From Halotalea alkalilenta DSM 17697 (GTDB taxonomy: Bacteria; Pseudomonadota; Gammaproteobacteria; Pseudomonadales; Halomonadaceae): a stretch of DNA of 64,000 bases. A model generated the notes under the pieces. That model was not told where the DNA came from. It worked only from the letters and a program-made list of their open reading frames with translations, and made no database searches. The number at the start of each line of letters is the position of its first letter. Within the stretch, counting starts at the first letter, position 1. The translations under genes were made by a program, and so were the position numbers. The stretch is taken from NCBI RefSeq assembly GCF_000621205.1, contig NZ_KK211227.1:154893-218892 (forward strand), in the 5' to 3' direction. This document shows positions 1 to 8,387 of the stretch, piece by piece.

Positions 1-273
1 CTGGACAGCCTGCGCAAGTATTTCCCGCTAGCCGCTTCGTTCCTCATGGACCGCTCCACCCTGATGGCCCACGCACTTCAATGGGGTGACGAGCCCCTCG
101 ACAAACGCCATACGTTGCCCTTGTCCCGACTGGTCGATGAGGAGGCCGCTCTCTACGACGACTTGCGTCATGACCGAATCCGGCCACAGCTGCGGCTGGA
201 ACAGGAACGCATCAGCTATCGCTGGCTATGCGCGGCGTTGGCGACAACAGTCCAGGACGATTCTCGGCCGTAG
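1..273 (+). CDS. Unidentified protein, C-terminal fragment (5' end outside window)
   Basis: The reading frame is open from the first base of the window and ends at a TAG at 271-273, so only the last 90 residues are visible. An internal ATG at 46 exists, but the open frame continues upstream of it without a stop, so the true start is probably before the window. The visible part is hydrophilic and rich in Arg, Leu and Asp, with no motif I recognise. It converges with the hipBA operon that ends 21 bp further on. No function is assigned. Confidence 0.45.
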   Translation: MDSLRKYFPLAASFLMDRSTLMAHALQWGDEPLDKRHTLPLSRLVDEEAALYDDLRHDRIRPQLRLEQERISYRWLCAALATTVQDDSRP

Positions 274-294
274 CGGTATGTCCTGCCGATGTCG

Positions 295-1539
295 TCAGGG
301 CGTGGTCGATTCGACGAACGCCGGCTCGAAATCCAGCAGGTCGGTACCGCGCATGCCCAATCCCCGGGCCACTGCACGCCAGCCCGCCACGGCCTGGGCC
401 ACTTCGTTCCAGATCGCCTGCGCTTGCGCAGCATCCAGCCTGAAATACGACGCGGCGGCCATCAGCATGTCACGGCTGTCGATGACGCCGGTGTCCTCGG
501 TCAGCCAGGTCTTGCTCTCGCGACGGTCGCCCGGCATCGGGTTCAGGTCGAAGGCCGGCGACAGGCGCCAGCCGTGCCGGCGCGCGTCGTAGAGGAAGCC
601 GGTGTTGCGCAGGTGGTCGTCGGTGTTGCAGATCAGGAAGTTGAAGACCAGCCGCCGCCACAGTTCATGGATGTCGGCGATCGGATCGGCGCCCGACTGG
701 AGCAGCACATCCACCAGTTCGGTGTAGGCATGCGTCGCATCGCGGCCATCGGACTGGAGCATCGTCGCAGCCGACACGTAAGGGATGCGGCCTCCATCGT
801 CGGTGCGATCGAAACGCCGGATGATGGCGACCGCCGTGCCGCCGATCATTTCCACGCGGGCCGGCGCCGCGCGAATGCCGGCCCTGGCCGCCAGTTGCAT
901 GGCCAGCACTTCGCCCCGGATCACGTCGCGCCGGTCCGCCTGGCTGGGAAACTTGCCGACCGCCAGGCGTCCGTCAGCGTCCCGCACCGTGGACTTCGGC
1001 CGGGCACCACCCAGCGACGTGCCTTGCCCCAGCAGGTAGCGCAGGTCCTGCGCACTTTCCGTTCCGTCTTCCAGGGCGCGGGCCGCGTGGAGCACCTTCT
1101 CCAGTTCCACCAGTGGCGGTACGTGCCGGTTCGCTCCTCCGGCGCGCAGGTAGGCGCCAGAGTGCGGATCGAACAGGCGCAGCGCGCCGATGCGCGCCTC
1201 GTCGTCCACCCACATCACGAAGTCCACCGGGTCCAATGCAGGCGTGTCGCGGTCCTCCTGCCGCAGCTTCGCATGGGCGCGCCGGATCACGCGCTCGCCC
1301 CAGGCGTCGGGCGCGGTGTCCTCCAGCGCGAGGAAGAACACCTGCCGGGGATGTTGCACGCCGGCCACCGGCTGGAGGTCGGGCGACAGCGTGAAGAACC
1401 GGGCATCCCGCAGCCAGCCTTCGTCATAGCTGAACGCGCTGCGCCGGCCGCTGCCAAGATGCAGGCGCCCCACGACCAAGCCGCTCGCCCCCAGGTGGAC
1501 TTCGAGGTCCGGACGTCGTGCGGGCCGAGGCGTTGCCAT
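295..1539 (-). CDS. hipA: HipA-type serine/threonine kinase toxin
   Basis: This encodes a 414-aa kinase-fold toxin of the HipA family. In E. coli the family arrests translation by phosphorylating glutamyl-tRNA synthetase and is neutralised by HipB. The HipA signatures are visible: a Gly-rich segment with GGARPKS in the middle of the protein, the catalytic-loop motif ICNTDDHLRN, and SPAFDLNP, which corresponds to the Mg-binding DxN/DFG-like region. The length is normal for the family. Its ATG overlaps the hipB stop codon by one base, so the two genes should be translationally coupled and transcribed from the promoter upstream of hipB. The substrate of this HipA cannot be deduced from sequence. 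Confidence 0.93.
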   Translation of the reverse strand: MATPRPARRPDLEVHLGASGLVVGRLHLGSGRRSAFSYDEGWLRDARFFTLSPDLQPVAGVQHPRQVFFLALEDTAPDAWGERVIRRAHAKLRQEDRDTPALDPVDFVMWVDDEARIGALRLFDPHSGAYLRAGGANRHVPPLVELEKVLHAARALEDGTESAQDLRYLLGQGTSLGGARPKSTVRDADGRLAVGKFPSQADRRDVIRGEVLAMQLAARAGIRAAPARVEMIGGTAVAIIRRFDRTDDGGRIPYVSAATMLQSDGRDATHAYTELVDVLLQSGADPIADIHELWRRLVFNFLICNTDDHLRNTGFLYDARRHGWRLSPAFDLNPMPGDRRESKTWLTEDTGVIDSRDMLMAAASYFRLDAAQAQAIWNEVAQAVAGWRAVARGLGMRGTDLLDFEPAFVESTTP

Positions 1540-1949
1540 CAGAAGCCCTCCAGGTCATCGGCAGGAGCGGGCGCATCGCCCTTGTCGACGACGGGCGCTG
1601 CCTGCCGCTTCCTGCCGGCAGAGGTGCGTACCCGCTGCGGCAACTGCGCCCGCACCAGTTCCATGCCGAGCGCATCGTTCTCCAGGGTCATCGCCTGGGC
1701 CAGGTCATCGAGCCGGCCCAGCACGTGCAGCGCGCGCAGGAAGGTGTGTAGCGCGGTGCCGGGATAGCCATCTTCCATGCGCCGGACGGTGCTCAGGGAC
1801 GTGCCGATGCGCTGAGCAAGGTCTTCCTGGCTGAGGCGGCGCATGCGCCGCGCCGCCGAGATGTCCTGCCCCAGGCGGCGCAGCGCGCGCGCGACAGGCT
1901 GCGGCATCGCCACCTGCGCACCGGAGCGCTTTTGCTCGGAAGAAGACAT
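1539..1949 (-). CDS. hipB: HipB-type HTH antitoxin/autorepressor
   Basis: This 136-aa protein has an XRE/Cro helix-turn-helix at about residues 18-75, including the stretch RMRRLSQEDLAQRIGTSLST. It lies immediately upstream of hipA in the order typical of HipBA modules. It has a longer C-terminal tail than E. coli HipB (about 88 aa), with a Lys/Arg/Pro-rich end that may contact HipA. It should bind HipA and repress its own promoter. A perfect 11-bp inverted repeat (1961-1971 and 1991-2001) just upstream of its start is the likely operator. Confidence 0.88.
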   Translation of the reverse strand: MSSSEQKRSGAQVAMPQPVARALRRLGQDISAARRMRRLSQEDLAQRIGTSLSTVRRMEDGYPGTALHTFLRALHVLGRLDDLAQAMTLENDALGMELVRAQLPQRVRTSAGRKRQAAPVVDKGDAPAPADDLEGF

Positions 1950-1960
1950 CTTTTAGGGCC

Positions 1961-2001
1961 TCAAATATGAAGTTATTCTCGAAATAAGCATTCATATTTG
2001 A
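1961..2001 (-). promoter_or_regulatory. Predicted HipB operator/promoter
   Basis: TCAAATATGAA (1961-1971) and TTCATATTTGA (1991-2001) form a perfect inverted repeat separated by 19 bp. It lies 12-52 bp upstream of the hipB ATG, in a strikingly AT-rich patch within GC-rich DNA. Paired palindromic operators overlapping the promoter are the rule for HipB autoregulation. The assignment is inferred from position and symmetry. Confidence 0.65.
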
Positions 2002-2653
2002 ATGCAAAAATGGGGGTCAGTCAACCCAGTCCATGTCTGCCCTTGCAGTTCTGGTGACCGCGCTGCGCCATTGCCAGCCGTCCTGTTCGTGAGAGGTGTC
2101 ACCGGGCTGCCAACTCCCGATGAAATCCGGCAGGTGATCTCACCTCGTCACCGCTCGATTGTTCGCAGGAGCCACCAAACGGCTCCTACGCACGTGAGAG
2201 AAACGGGGCGTCATGCTTTGTCGATCTGGGGGAAGACCCCTCGCGTCTTGCCCCAAACCTCGCCGCACCCCGTCGAAGCGCCATCGCCACGCCTGTTTCT
2301 GCCCGAACTGCGTCTCCTGATAGACCGTCGCTGTCTTGCACGCCGGTAACGCCCAGGCTCGAACGCAAGAAGACCGAATCCGTCTTTCGCCGCGATGGCG
2401 TCTGTAGCAAAACCTCGTTATCGAGCCATCCTGCCATGTGCAGTCAACCGCTTGAAGCATACCGCCACGCAGAGGCTCGGTGCTGGTGGACAAGCGCCAT
2501 ATCGACAGGCGGCTGCTCTGGTGAACATCCGTCATCCTGGCCTTTCCCACAAGCCAAGCCGCCACCGTCTCGCGCCGTGAAGGCGCGTCCCGGCAGCGAT
2601 TCCAATCAACGAGAGGAAACAGATGTCCTGAATCCTGTTACCAGGGAGCAGCC
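2002..2653. other. Intergenic region without a supported gene
   Basis: About 650 bp separate the hipBA promoter from the next plus-strand gene. Several frames are open here on both strands, but none shows a recognisable protein, a good ribosome binding site or a consistent codon pattern. I see no strong hairpin or tandem repeat. It probably contains the promoter for the 252-aa gene that follows, whose AGGGAG ribosome binding site is at about 2643-2648. Confidence 0.4.
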
Positions 2654-3412
2654 ATGCGAAAGCCTTCATCCGGCCCCCAAGCCAAGGTCTTCTACCGTCC
2701 GATCGAGGCGGCCATCCAGTGGGCGGGGCTGTCGCGTTTCGAACGCCGCATCCTCGATGTCGCCAAGGGGATGAACCGCTTGCCCGAGCACCCCGAACTG
2801 GCGCGCTGGCCACAGCTTCGCCTGAACGCGGAACGGATCTACGACGCACTGGTGCATCTCGACCTTCCCTACGGCAAGGACGGCATCACGAGCAACGACC
2901 CCGCCTTGCTCGATGACCCCAGCCTCACAATTCGCCACGTCGATCTGAAGGACTGGATGATCCGTTTCTATCCCGACCAGCGACCGGCCTTCCTGTTCGA
3001 TGCCTTCGAGCGTCACCTGCACCCGGCCGTCAGTGTCGATGCGGTGCAGGCACTGGTCATGGATCGCGAGGCGTTGAAGCTCCAGCTTGCCGACAGGGTG
3101 CAAGCCTGGGATGCGCTCTATGCCCAGTTCCAGGCGCTCAGCCAGGAGCACCAGGCGCGCACGGAGCGCGAGAAGCGTTCCGGGGTGCCGGGCGCCCGCA
3201 GTGAGTCCACCTACCTGAACATCGTTGGCGGTCTTCTGACCCTGCTGCTGGGCAAGTCGCCCAATGGCGTTCCCTATTCGTCCTTCGAGACGCTGGAATC
3301 GGTCATCAGTGCGCTGGTTGCCCATTACGGCGACAAGTCCGGGATCAGCGAGCGAACGCTGTGGGCGAAGTTTTCGGCAGCCAGGCGTCATCTCGCCACC
3401 CAGGACCGCTGA
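2654..3412 (+). CDS. Conserved ICE hypothetical protein (252 aa)
   Basis: The start ATG is preceded by AGGGAG. The protein is soluble, has no signal peptide, and has a helical middle (about residues 125-175) rich in Gln, Glu and Arg. A segment near residue 185 (SGVPGARSESTYLNIVG) leads into a Leu-rich helix. I recall proteins of this type preceding alpA and parA in PFGI-1/PAGI-2-like elements, but I cannot assign a domain. Its position at the head of the partition/replication module suggests a regulatory or maintenance role, which is inference only. Confidence 0.75.
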   Translation: MRKPSSGPQAKVFYRPIEAAIQWAGLSRFERRILDVAKGMNRLPEHPELARWPQLRLNAERIYDALVHLDLPYGKDGITSNDPALLDDPSLTIRHVDLKDWMIRFYPDQRPAFLFDAFERHLHPAVSVDAVQALVMDREALKLQLADRVQAWDALYAQFQALSQEHQARTEREKRSGVPGARSESTYLNIVGGLLTLLLGKSPNGVPYSSFETLESVISALVAHYGDKSGISERTLWAKFSAARRHLATQDR

Positions 3413-3513
3413 CTGCAAGTGCAGACGCCGAGCCTGCACTTGCGGTGACTGCGCGGGAACCGCGCTATTGAATACGGGGCACGTCCATCACCGCCGCTAC
3501 ACAGCGCCAAGGA

Positions 3514-3741
3514 GTGCCCCTCGTGACTGCCCAGACCATCGCCACCGCGACGCCGAACGAACACCGCATCCTGCGCCGCGCGGAAGTCGAGGCCAAGACC
3601 GGCTTCAAGCGCGCCCACATTTACAACCTGATCAAGGAGGGCAAGTTTCCCAAGCCCCTGCGCCTCGGGGTACGCGCCATCGGCTGGGATTCGGTGGAGA
3701 TCGATCAGTGGATCACCGATCGACTCAGGGAACGGGCGTGA
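3514..3741 (+). CDS. alpA: AlpA-family DNA-binding regulator
   Basis: This is a 75-aa winged-helix/HTH protein of the AlpA (phage-type excisionase/activator) family. Residues 17-70 carry the family pattern: ILRRAEVEAKTGF, then HIYNLIKEGKFPKPLRLG, and IGWDSVEIDQWI near the end. The start used is GTG at 3514, four bases after an AAGGA box; GTG at 3523 is also possible. In ICEs of this type AlpA lies directly upstream of parA and is thought to regulate element genes. A direct target is not visible. Confidence 0.88.
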   Translation: MPLVTAQTIATATPNEHRILRRAEVEAKTGFKRAHIYNLIKEGKFPKPLRLGVRAIGWDSVEIDQWITDRLRERA

Positions 3742-3782
3742 GCCCGCGCTCCGTCGGAATCCCTTCCACGAGGAGTCGCGCC

Positions 3783-4649
3783 ATGCAGGTGGTATCCATC
3801 ATCTCGACCAAGGGTGGCGTCGGCAAGACGACCACCGCAGCGAACCTGGGCGGCTTCATCGCCGATGCAGGGCTACGCGTGCTGCTGCTGGACCTGGACG
3901 TGCAGCCCACCTTGTCGAGCTACTTCACGCTCGGCACGCATGCGCCTGCCGGTATCTACGAGATGCTGGCCTTCAACGAGCAGCGTATCGAACAATTGGC
4001 TTCGCAGACCGCTGTGGCAGGTCTCGACCTGGTGGTGTCGAATGACCACCGCGGCGAACTGAACACATTGCTGCTGCACGCACCCGACGGCCGGCTGCGC
4101 CTGCGTCACCTGCTCCCCGCTCTGTCATCGCACTACGACCTGCTGCTGATCGATACCCAGGGAGCGCGCAGTGTGCTGCTGGAGATGGCGGTACTGGCCT
4201 CCAGCCTGGCGCTGTCGCCGGTGACACCGGAAATCCTGGCGGCGCGTGAGCTGAGGCGCGGCACGCTGCAACTGATTGAGGACATCGCTCCGTATCGGCA
4301 CCTCGGCATCGAGCCGCCACCGCTGCGCTTGCTCATCAACCGTGTGCATCCGGTTTCGTCGAACGCCCGACTGATCCAGCAGGCCCTGCGACAAGTCTTC
4401 CAGGCGCACGCTGGCATACAGGTCCTGAACACCGACGTCCCGGCCATCGAGGCCTACCCACGTGCCGCAACACGAGGACTGCCGGTGCATCGCGTCGAGT
4501 ACCGGCAGCCGGTGGGCCGCACTGCACCTGCGGCGTTGGAGACGATGCGTGCGCTGGCTGGCGAGTTGTTCCCGGCATGGCGGGAGCGCTTCGCGTGCGT
4601 TACCGGCAAAGGTCACGCAGGGGGAACCAGTCATGGCCAACGCGCATGA
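3783..4649 (+). CDS. parA: ParA/Soj-family partition ATPase
   Basis: This 288-aa ParA/MinD-type ATPase partners the ParB-domain protein encoded just downstream to stabilise the excised element. The deviant Walker A motif KGGVGKTT is at residues 10-17, the Walker A' segment LLLDLDVQPT at about 34-43, and the Walker B strand LLLIDTQGA at about 120. The chosen ATG has a GAGGAG box upstream and places KGGVGKT at the usual distance from the N-terminus. The open frame extends far upstream, but that part overlaps alpA. Its 3' end overlaps the next gene by 17 bp, indicating an operon. A ParA close to one end is a hallmark of PFGI-1/ICEclc-type ICEs. Confidence 0.95.
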   Translation: MQVVSIISTKGGVGKTTTAANLGGFIADAGLRVLLLDLDVQPTLSSYFTLGTHAPAGIYEMLAFNEQRIEQLASQTAVAGLDLVVSNDHRGELNTLLLHAPDGRLRLRHLLPALSSHYDLLLIDTQGARSVLLEMAVLASSLALSPVTPEILAARELRRGTLQLIEDIAPYRHLGIEPPPLRLLINRVHPVSSNARLIQQALRQVFQAHAGIQVLNTDVPAIEAYPRAATRGLPVHRVEYRQPVGRTAPAALETMRALAGELFPAWRERFACVTGKGHAGGTSHGQRA

Positions 4650-4881
4650 ACTGGCCCGCGGCCATGCGCGGCTGCGCGCGCTGATCGAGTTCGCGCTGGG
4701 CGAAGGCTGGCACGTGAAACGCACGCGCGGCGGGCACCTGATGTTCACCAAGCCCGGCTGCGCCGCGATCTACACCAGTTCGACCGCGAGCGATCATCGC
4801 GCCAGCCGCAACGCTCGCGCGCAGCTTCGCCGCGCCGCTCGACAGGCACTGACGGCATCTCGGGAGAGCAGCGATGGCTGA
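4633..4881 (+). CDS. HicA-like small protein
   Basis: This 82-aa basic protein starts inside the end of parA (17-bp overlap) and overlaps the start of the ParB gene by 8 bp. The central segment GWHVKRTRGGHLMFTKPG resembles the HicA mRNA-interferase fold (dsRBD-like strand with a conserved Gly-His), followed by a His and an Arg-rich helix as in HicA. No HicB partner is adjacent. It may therefore be a domesticated RNA-binding accessory of the partition operon and not an active toxin. The HicA assignment rests on motif resemblance alone. Confidence 0.7.
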   Translation: MANAHELARGHARLRALIEFALGEGWHVKRTRGGHLMFTKPGCAAIYTSSTASDHRASRNARAQLRRAARQALTASRESSDG

Positions 4882-6532
4882 TCCGACGCCGCAGGACATG
4901 GCCGCCAAGCTGCTGGCCACCGGATTCGAGCGCAGCGGTCCTTCGGCCGGGGCGTTGACCGACCCCATCGCCGACACACCGATGGTGGTGACGCTGGACG
5001 AGCTGCGCCCCTATGAACATGACCCGCGCGTGACGCGCAACCCGGCCTACGAGGAAATCAAGGCGTCGATCCGCGAACGCGGGCTGGACGCGCCGCCGGC
5101 GATCACGCGCCGGCCGGGCGAGGCGCACTACATCATCAGGAACGGTGGCAATACGCGGCTCGCCATCCTGCGCGAACTGTGGAGCGAGACCAAGGAGGAA
5201 CGCTTCTATCGCGTACCGTGCTTGTTTCGGCCGTGGCCGGCGCGCGGCGAAATCGTGGCGCTGACCGGGCATCTGGCCGAGAACGAGCTGCGCGGCGGGC
5301 TGACCTTCATCGAGCGGGCCTTGGGCATCGAGAAGGCGCGCGAGTTCTACGAGCAGGAAAGCGGCCAGGCGCTGTCGCAGAGCGAACTCGCGCGGCGGCT
5401 GACGGCCGACGGCTATCCGGTGCCGCAGTCGCACATCAGCCGCATGAACGATGCGGTGCGCTACCTGCTGCCGGCGATACCGAACCTGCTCTACGGCGGA
5501 TTGGGCCGGCATCAGGTGGACCGGCTCGCGGTACTGTGCAAGGCGTGCGAGCGCACCTGGGAGCGGCGTACGCTGGGCCGCACCGTGGCCGTGGACTTCG
5601 CAACCTTGTTTCAGGACGTGCTGACGCAGTTCGACACACAGCCGGACGACTTCTCGCCGCAGCGGGTGCAGGACGAACTGGTGGGCCAGATGGCCGAGTT
5701 GCTGGAGGCGGATTACGACACGCTGGCGCTGGAGATCGACGACAGCGAAAACCGCCAGCGTGCGCTGACCAGCGAACCGACGGCGCCGAAGCCACCGGCG
5801 GCGCCTGTCGTGCCTGCTGCTCCTTCCGCACCGGTCTCCGCGCCTCAGCAGCCACCCGTGTCGTCCGTGCCACGCGACACCAAGCCGGTCGCGCCTTCGG
5901 CGCCAGCAGCGACAGCGCCTGCATCGTCCGAAGCGCCGGAAGACCAGCGCGGACCACGCGACGAGCGCCTGCAAGGGCACATCGTGACACCGGCGCCGAC
6001 CACCGAGCGCCTGCAATCCATCCAGCGGATGGTTGCCAACCAGCTTGGCGACAAGCTGCCCGACTTCGAGGCCGATGCGCTGCGCGCGATCCCCGTACAG
6101 GTCGGCGGGCTCTATCCCATCTCGGACGTCTGGTACGTCGAGCCGGGGCTGGACGTGCCGGATCGCCTGCGCGTGCACATCGCGCAGTTCGCGCGCGAGA
6201 TCGCCGAGGAAGCGGCCGTCGCCGACCACATCGAGGCCAGCGTCGGCGGCATCGGCTTCGTCTGCGCGGCGCCGGCCGTGGGCCACGCGAAGGCGCTGCC
6301 AGCATTCGCAAGGGCGGTGCTGACCCTGCTGGATGCGCTGAGTTCGGCGCCACCCACCGCGAACGGCTTGGACCGTGCACTGCTGGCCGACGAGTTGGCG
6401 GCGCTGCTCCATGGCCACGGCGGCTCGGCTACACGCCTGAGCGATGCTGCGCTGGTGAAGCTGTTCCGTCTGCTGCGCTTGGCGCGCCGGCTACTGGATC
6501 TGGAAGCCGGCGTAGCGAGCCAGGATTCCTGA
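4874..6532 (+). CDS. ParB-domain ICE partition protein (PFGI-1 class, TIGR03764-type)
   Basis: This 552-aa protein has a ParB/Srx N-terminal domain at about residues 35-130, with LRPYEHDPRVTRNPAYEEIK and the catalytic-type RNGGNTRLA motif. An HTH region follows at about 155-200 (ALSQSELARRL and VPQSHISRMNDAV). A Pro/Ala-rich linker spans about residues 295-360, then a conserved C-terminal domain with LYPISDVWYVEP. The architecture matches the long ParB-like proteins of PFGI-1/STY ICEs. It should act with ParA in element maintenance. It is translationally coupled to the preceding small gene. Confidence 0.92.
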   Translation: MADPTPQDMAAKLLATGFERSGPSAGALTDPIADTPMVVTLDELRPYEHDPRVTRNPAYEEIKASIRERGLDAPPAITRRPGEAHYIIRNGGNTRLAILRELWSETKEERFYRVPCLFRPWPARGEIVALTGHLAENELRGGLTFIERALGIEKAREFYEQESGQALSQSELARRLTADGYPVPQSHISRMNDAVRYLLPAIPNLLYGGLGRHQVDRLAVLCKACERTWERRTLGRTVAVDFATLFQDVLTQFDTQPDDFSPQRVQDELVGQMAELLEADYDTLALEIDDSENRQRALTSEPTAPKPPAAPVVPAAPSAPVSAPQQPPVSSVPRDTKPVAPSAPAATAPASSEAPEDQRGPRDERLQGHIVTPAPTTERLQSIQRMVANQLGDKLPDFEADALRAIPVQVGGLYPISDVWYVEPGLDVPDRLRVHIAQFAREIAEEAAVADHIEASVGGIGFVCAAPAVGHAKALPAFARAVLTLLDALSSAPPTANGLDRALLADELAALLHGHGGSATRLSDAALVKLFRLLRLARRLLDLEAGVASQDS

Positions 6533-6549
6533 GCGCAGGAGGCTCCCGC

Positions 6550-7110
6550 ATGTCGGCACCGCACCCACTCAACCAGGCCGTGATCGCCCAGGCCCTGCAT
6601 GACCTGCGCAACGGCCAGTTGCGCCGCTGCAAGGCGATGGGCTTCGGCGAGGAGGAGCTGGATGCGCTGAAGCACCCCGAACTCGTGAGCATGCTGGTGA
6701 ATGCCACGGTGTCGTGGTGTTCGGTGTCGGTGAACCGGGAAGTGTTGAAGCGGCTGCTTAGCCAGGTGCACGACGTGGAGCGGGAGATCGCTACGGTGGA
6801 CCGCATGCTGCGCCTGGGGGCGAGCACGGAGATGGTCAGCAAGTTCTACGGCCTCACGCATCAGGAAGTGGCGCTGCGCCGCGACATCCTCGGGCTGCCC
6901 AAGCGCAAGGGCCGGCATCCGGTGCTCGACGAGGCGCAGGACGTGGCCTTGTGGGAACGCTGGAAGGCCGGCGTCGCCGAGCGCCATGTCGCCCTGACCG
7001 ACGACATGGCGATGCTGGCACTGACCATGGACCTGGCCGACGCCATGAGCCTGCCGATGTCGGTGATCTGGTCGGCGATACGGAACTGGATCGACCAGGG
7101 GCTGGTGTAG
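6550..7110 (+). CDS. DUF2857 family ICE protein (STY4526-like)
   Basis: This 186-aa soluble protein starts at the ATG after an AGGAGG box, 17 bp after the ParB stop. It contains the signature pattern of DUF2857: an N-terminal helical segment (RCKAMGFGEEELDAL), then MLRLGASTEMVSKFYGLTHQE, which looks like an HTH, and a C-terminal TDDMAMLALTMDLAD stretch. It sits invariably between parB and the STY4528 replication gene in this ICE family. The HTH suggests DNA binding, perhaps as a replication or regulatory accessory. The upstream continuation of the frame lies within parB and is not coding. Confidence 0.9.
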   Translation: MSAPHPLNQAVIAQALHDLRNGQLRRCKAMGFGEEELDALKHPELVSMLVNATVSWCSVSVNREVLKRLLSQVHDVEREIATVDRMLRLGASTEMVSKFYGLTHQEVALRRDILGLPKRKGRHPVLDEAQDVALWERWKAGVAERHVALTDDMAMLALTMDLADAMSLPMSVIWSAIRNWIDQGLV

Positions 7111-7112
7111 CC

Positions 7113-8306
7113 ATGGCCACGTCCGGCACACCACGGCGCGAAGGTCCCGTTGCGCTGTCGGCGGTGTTCGACGAGGCGCTGCGGCACCTTGGGCCGCAGG
7201 AACCGGCACAGGGCACCGCGCCGGCCGCCGACGGATTCCTCTACAGCGGCAACCGCCATGAGAGCGTGCCGCGCCGACTGTTCCTCGACCGGCGCCTGAC
7301 CCCGCTGGAGCGCAACGCCTGGCAGGTGTTCCGCCTGCAGCTCAACGACGACGGCGTGACCGCCTTTCCCACCTACGACCAATTGCGCCCCTACCTGGCC
7401 TCGATGCCCTGCGGGGCGCAAGCCTCGCACGAGACCGTGGCGCGCGCCCTGACGCTGCTGCGGCTGACGCGCTGGCTGAGCCTGGTGCGACGACGGCGCG
7501 ACCCGAAGACCGGCCGCATCCAAGGCAACCTCTACGTGCTGCACGACGAACCGCTGTCACCCTTCGAGGCGATGCAACTCGATGCCGACTACCTCGGACT
7601 GGTCAGCCAGGCGCTCACGCACGCGGCGAAGGCGGTGCAGATCGTGGGCATGAACACGCTCAAGGAGATTGCCGAAGACCCGCTGCTCAGCGGCCGCACG
7701 CTGCCGACCCGCCTGCAGGTGCTGGCGCAGCGCATGGCGCTGCATGGCTGGACGACGCCAGGTTATCCACAGGAGGGTGCGGACCACGAATCCGAAGAAG
7801 GCCAGGAAGCCCTTCTTCGGAATGCTGCGTGCCCGTCTTCGGAATCCGAAGCAGGGCCGAAACCCGCGCCGGATAGCTCTCTTCGGATTCCGAAGGAGGA
7901 CCGTACAGTACGTAATGATCGTATAAATGAAGTACGTACAGTACCGCGCGCGAGGGCCTTGCAGAACCTGCGGCTGCCAGACCGCTTCCAGCGTTTGAAG
8001 CACGAGCAGCAGTCCGGCGCGCTGGTGGCCTTGCGGCAGGTGGACGAAGCCCAGCGGCAGGCGGTGCTGGACGAATGGGAGGCGCGCTGCTGCAACAGCT
8101 CGGTGCGCAACCCGGCTGGCTACCTGTTCGGCATCATCCAGAAGGCGATCCGTGGGGAGTTCAAGGCCTGGGCGGGCGACAGCGCCACGGTGCCGCCTGC
8201 TTCCCGTCCACCCGCGCCGGCACCGGCGCCATCGGCACCGCCGGTATCCCCCGAAGTGGCGCGCGCCCACCTGGCGCGGCTGCGGGCGGCCCTGCGCGAC
8301 CCGTGA
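7113..8306 (+). CDS. STY4528-family ICE replication protein
   Basis: This 397-aa protein starts two bases after the DUF2857 stop. Residues ~55-215 contain a winged-helix-like DNA-binding region (LTPLERNAWQVFRLQL, TYDQLRPYLA, SHETVARALTLLRLTRWL) typical of replication initiators. Residues ~217-277 form a polar low-complexity linker, and a C-terminal domain with RNPAGYLFGIIQKAIRGEF follows. The family is annotated as pathogenicity-island replication protein. The DNA encoding the linker is packed with inverted repeats, a DnaA box and an AT-rich patch, like the lambda O gene where the origin lies within the initiator gene. A Pro/Ala tail follows. Confidence 0.9.
   Translation: MATSGTPRREGPVALSAVFDEALRHLGPQEPAQGTAPAADGFLYSGNRHESVPRRLFLDRRLTPLERNAWQVFRLQLNDDGVTAFPTYDQLRPYLASMPCGAQASHETVARALTLLRLTRWLSLVRRRRDPKTGRIQGNLYVLHDEPLSPFEAMQLDADYLGLVSQALTHAAKAVQIVGMNTLKEIAEDPLLSGRTLPTRLQVLAQRMALHGWTTPGYPQEGADHESEEGQEALLRNAACPSSESEAGPKPAPDSSLRIPKEDRTVRNDRINEVRTVPRARALQNLRLPDRFQRLKHEQQSGALVALRQVDEAQRQAVLDEWEARCCNSSVRNPAGYLFGIIQKAIRGEFKAWAGDSATVPPASRPPAPAPAPSAPPVSPEVARAHLARLRAALRDP
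7763..7944 (+). other. Candidate replication origin inside the STY4528 gene
   Basis: A perfect DnaA-box consensus TTATCCACA lies at 7763-7771. The motif CTTCGGAWT or its complement follows at 7788-7797, 7815-7823, 7837-7851 (full palindrome CTTCGGAATCCGAAG) and 7881-7895 (CTTCGGATTCCGAAG). GTACAGTAC then recurs at 7903-7911 and 7936-7944, 33 bp apart, flanking an AT-rich core (TAATGATCGTATAAATGAAG). The repeats fall exactly in the linker-coding segment. The origin role is an inference from this architecture. Confidence 0.55.
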
Positions 8307-8313
8307 CCGGCCG

Positions 8314-8334
8314 AGCTATCCCCAGGGGATAGCT
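8314..8334. repeat. Palindromic repeat copy 1 of 3
   Basis: The 20-mer GCTATCCCCAGGGGATAGCT, here preceded by A, forms a 10-bp inverted repeat around a single A. It begins 8 bp after the STY4528 stop codon. The 3' flank GGGACAG plus AGCCTTC is shared with copy 2. No T-tract follows, so it is not a classical intrinsic terminator. Confidence 0.85.
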
Positions 8335-8387
8335 GGGACAGGGAGCCTTCTGGCGGGCAGTCGGCCCGGCCCTGGCTCTTGCGCGAG

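Noticed and set aside
2140-2565. 141-aa minus-strand frame in the 2.0-2.65 kb intergenic region
   Set aside because: No recognisable domain, no convincing ribosome binding site and atypical composition.
4745-6418. 557-aa open frame on the minus strand
   Set aside because: It is antisense to the ParB-domain gene and has repetitive Arg/Gln/His content without a domain.
5179-6549. Upstream extension of the DUF2857 frame (643 aa)
   Set aside because: The extension overlaps the ParB-domain gene in another frame and is low-complexity; the ATG at 6550 with an AGGAGG box gives the family-sized protein.
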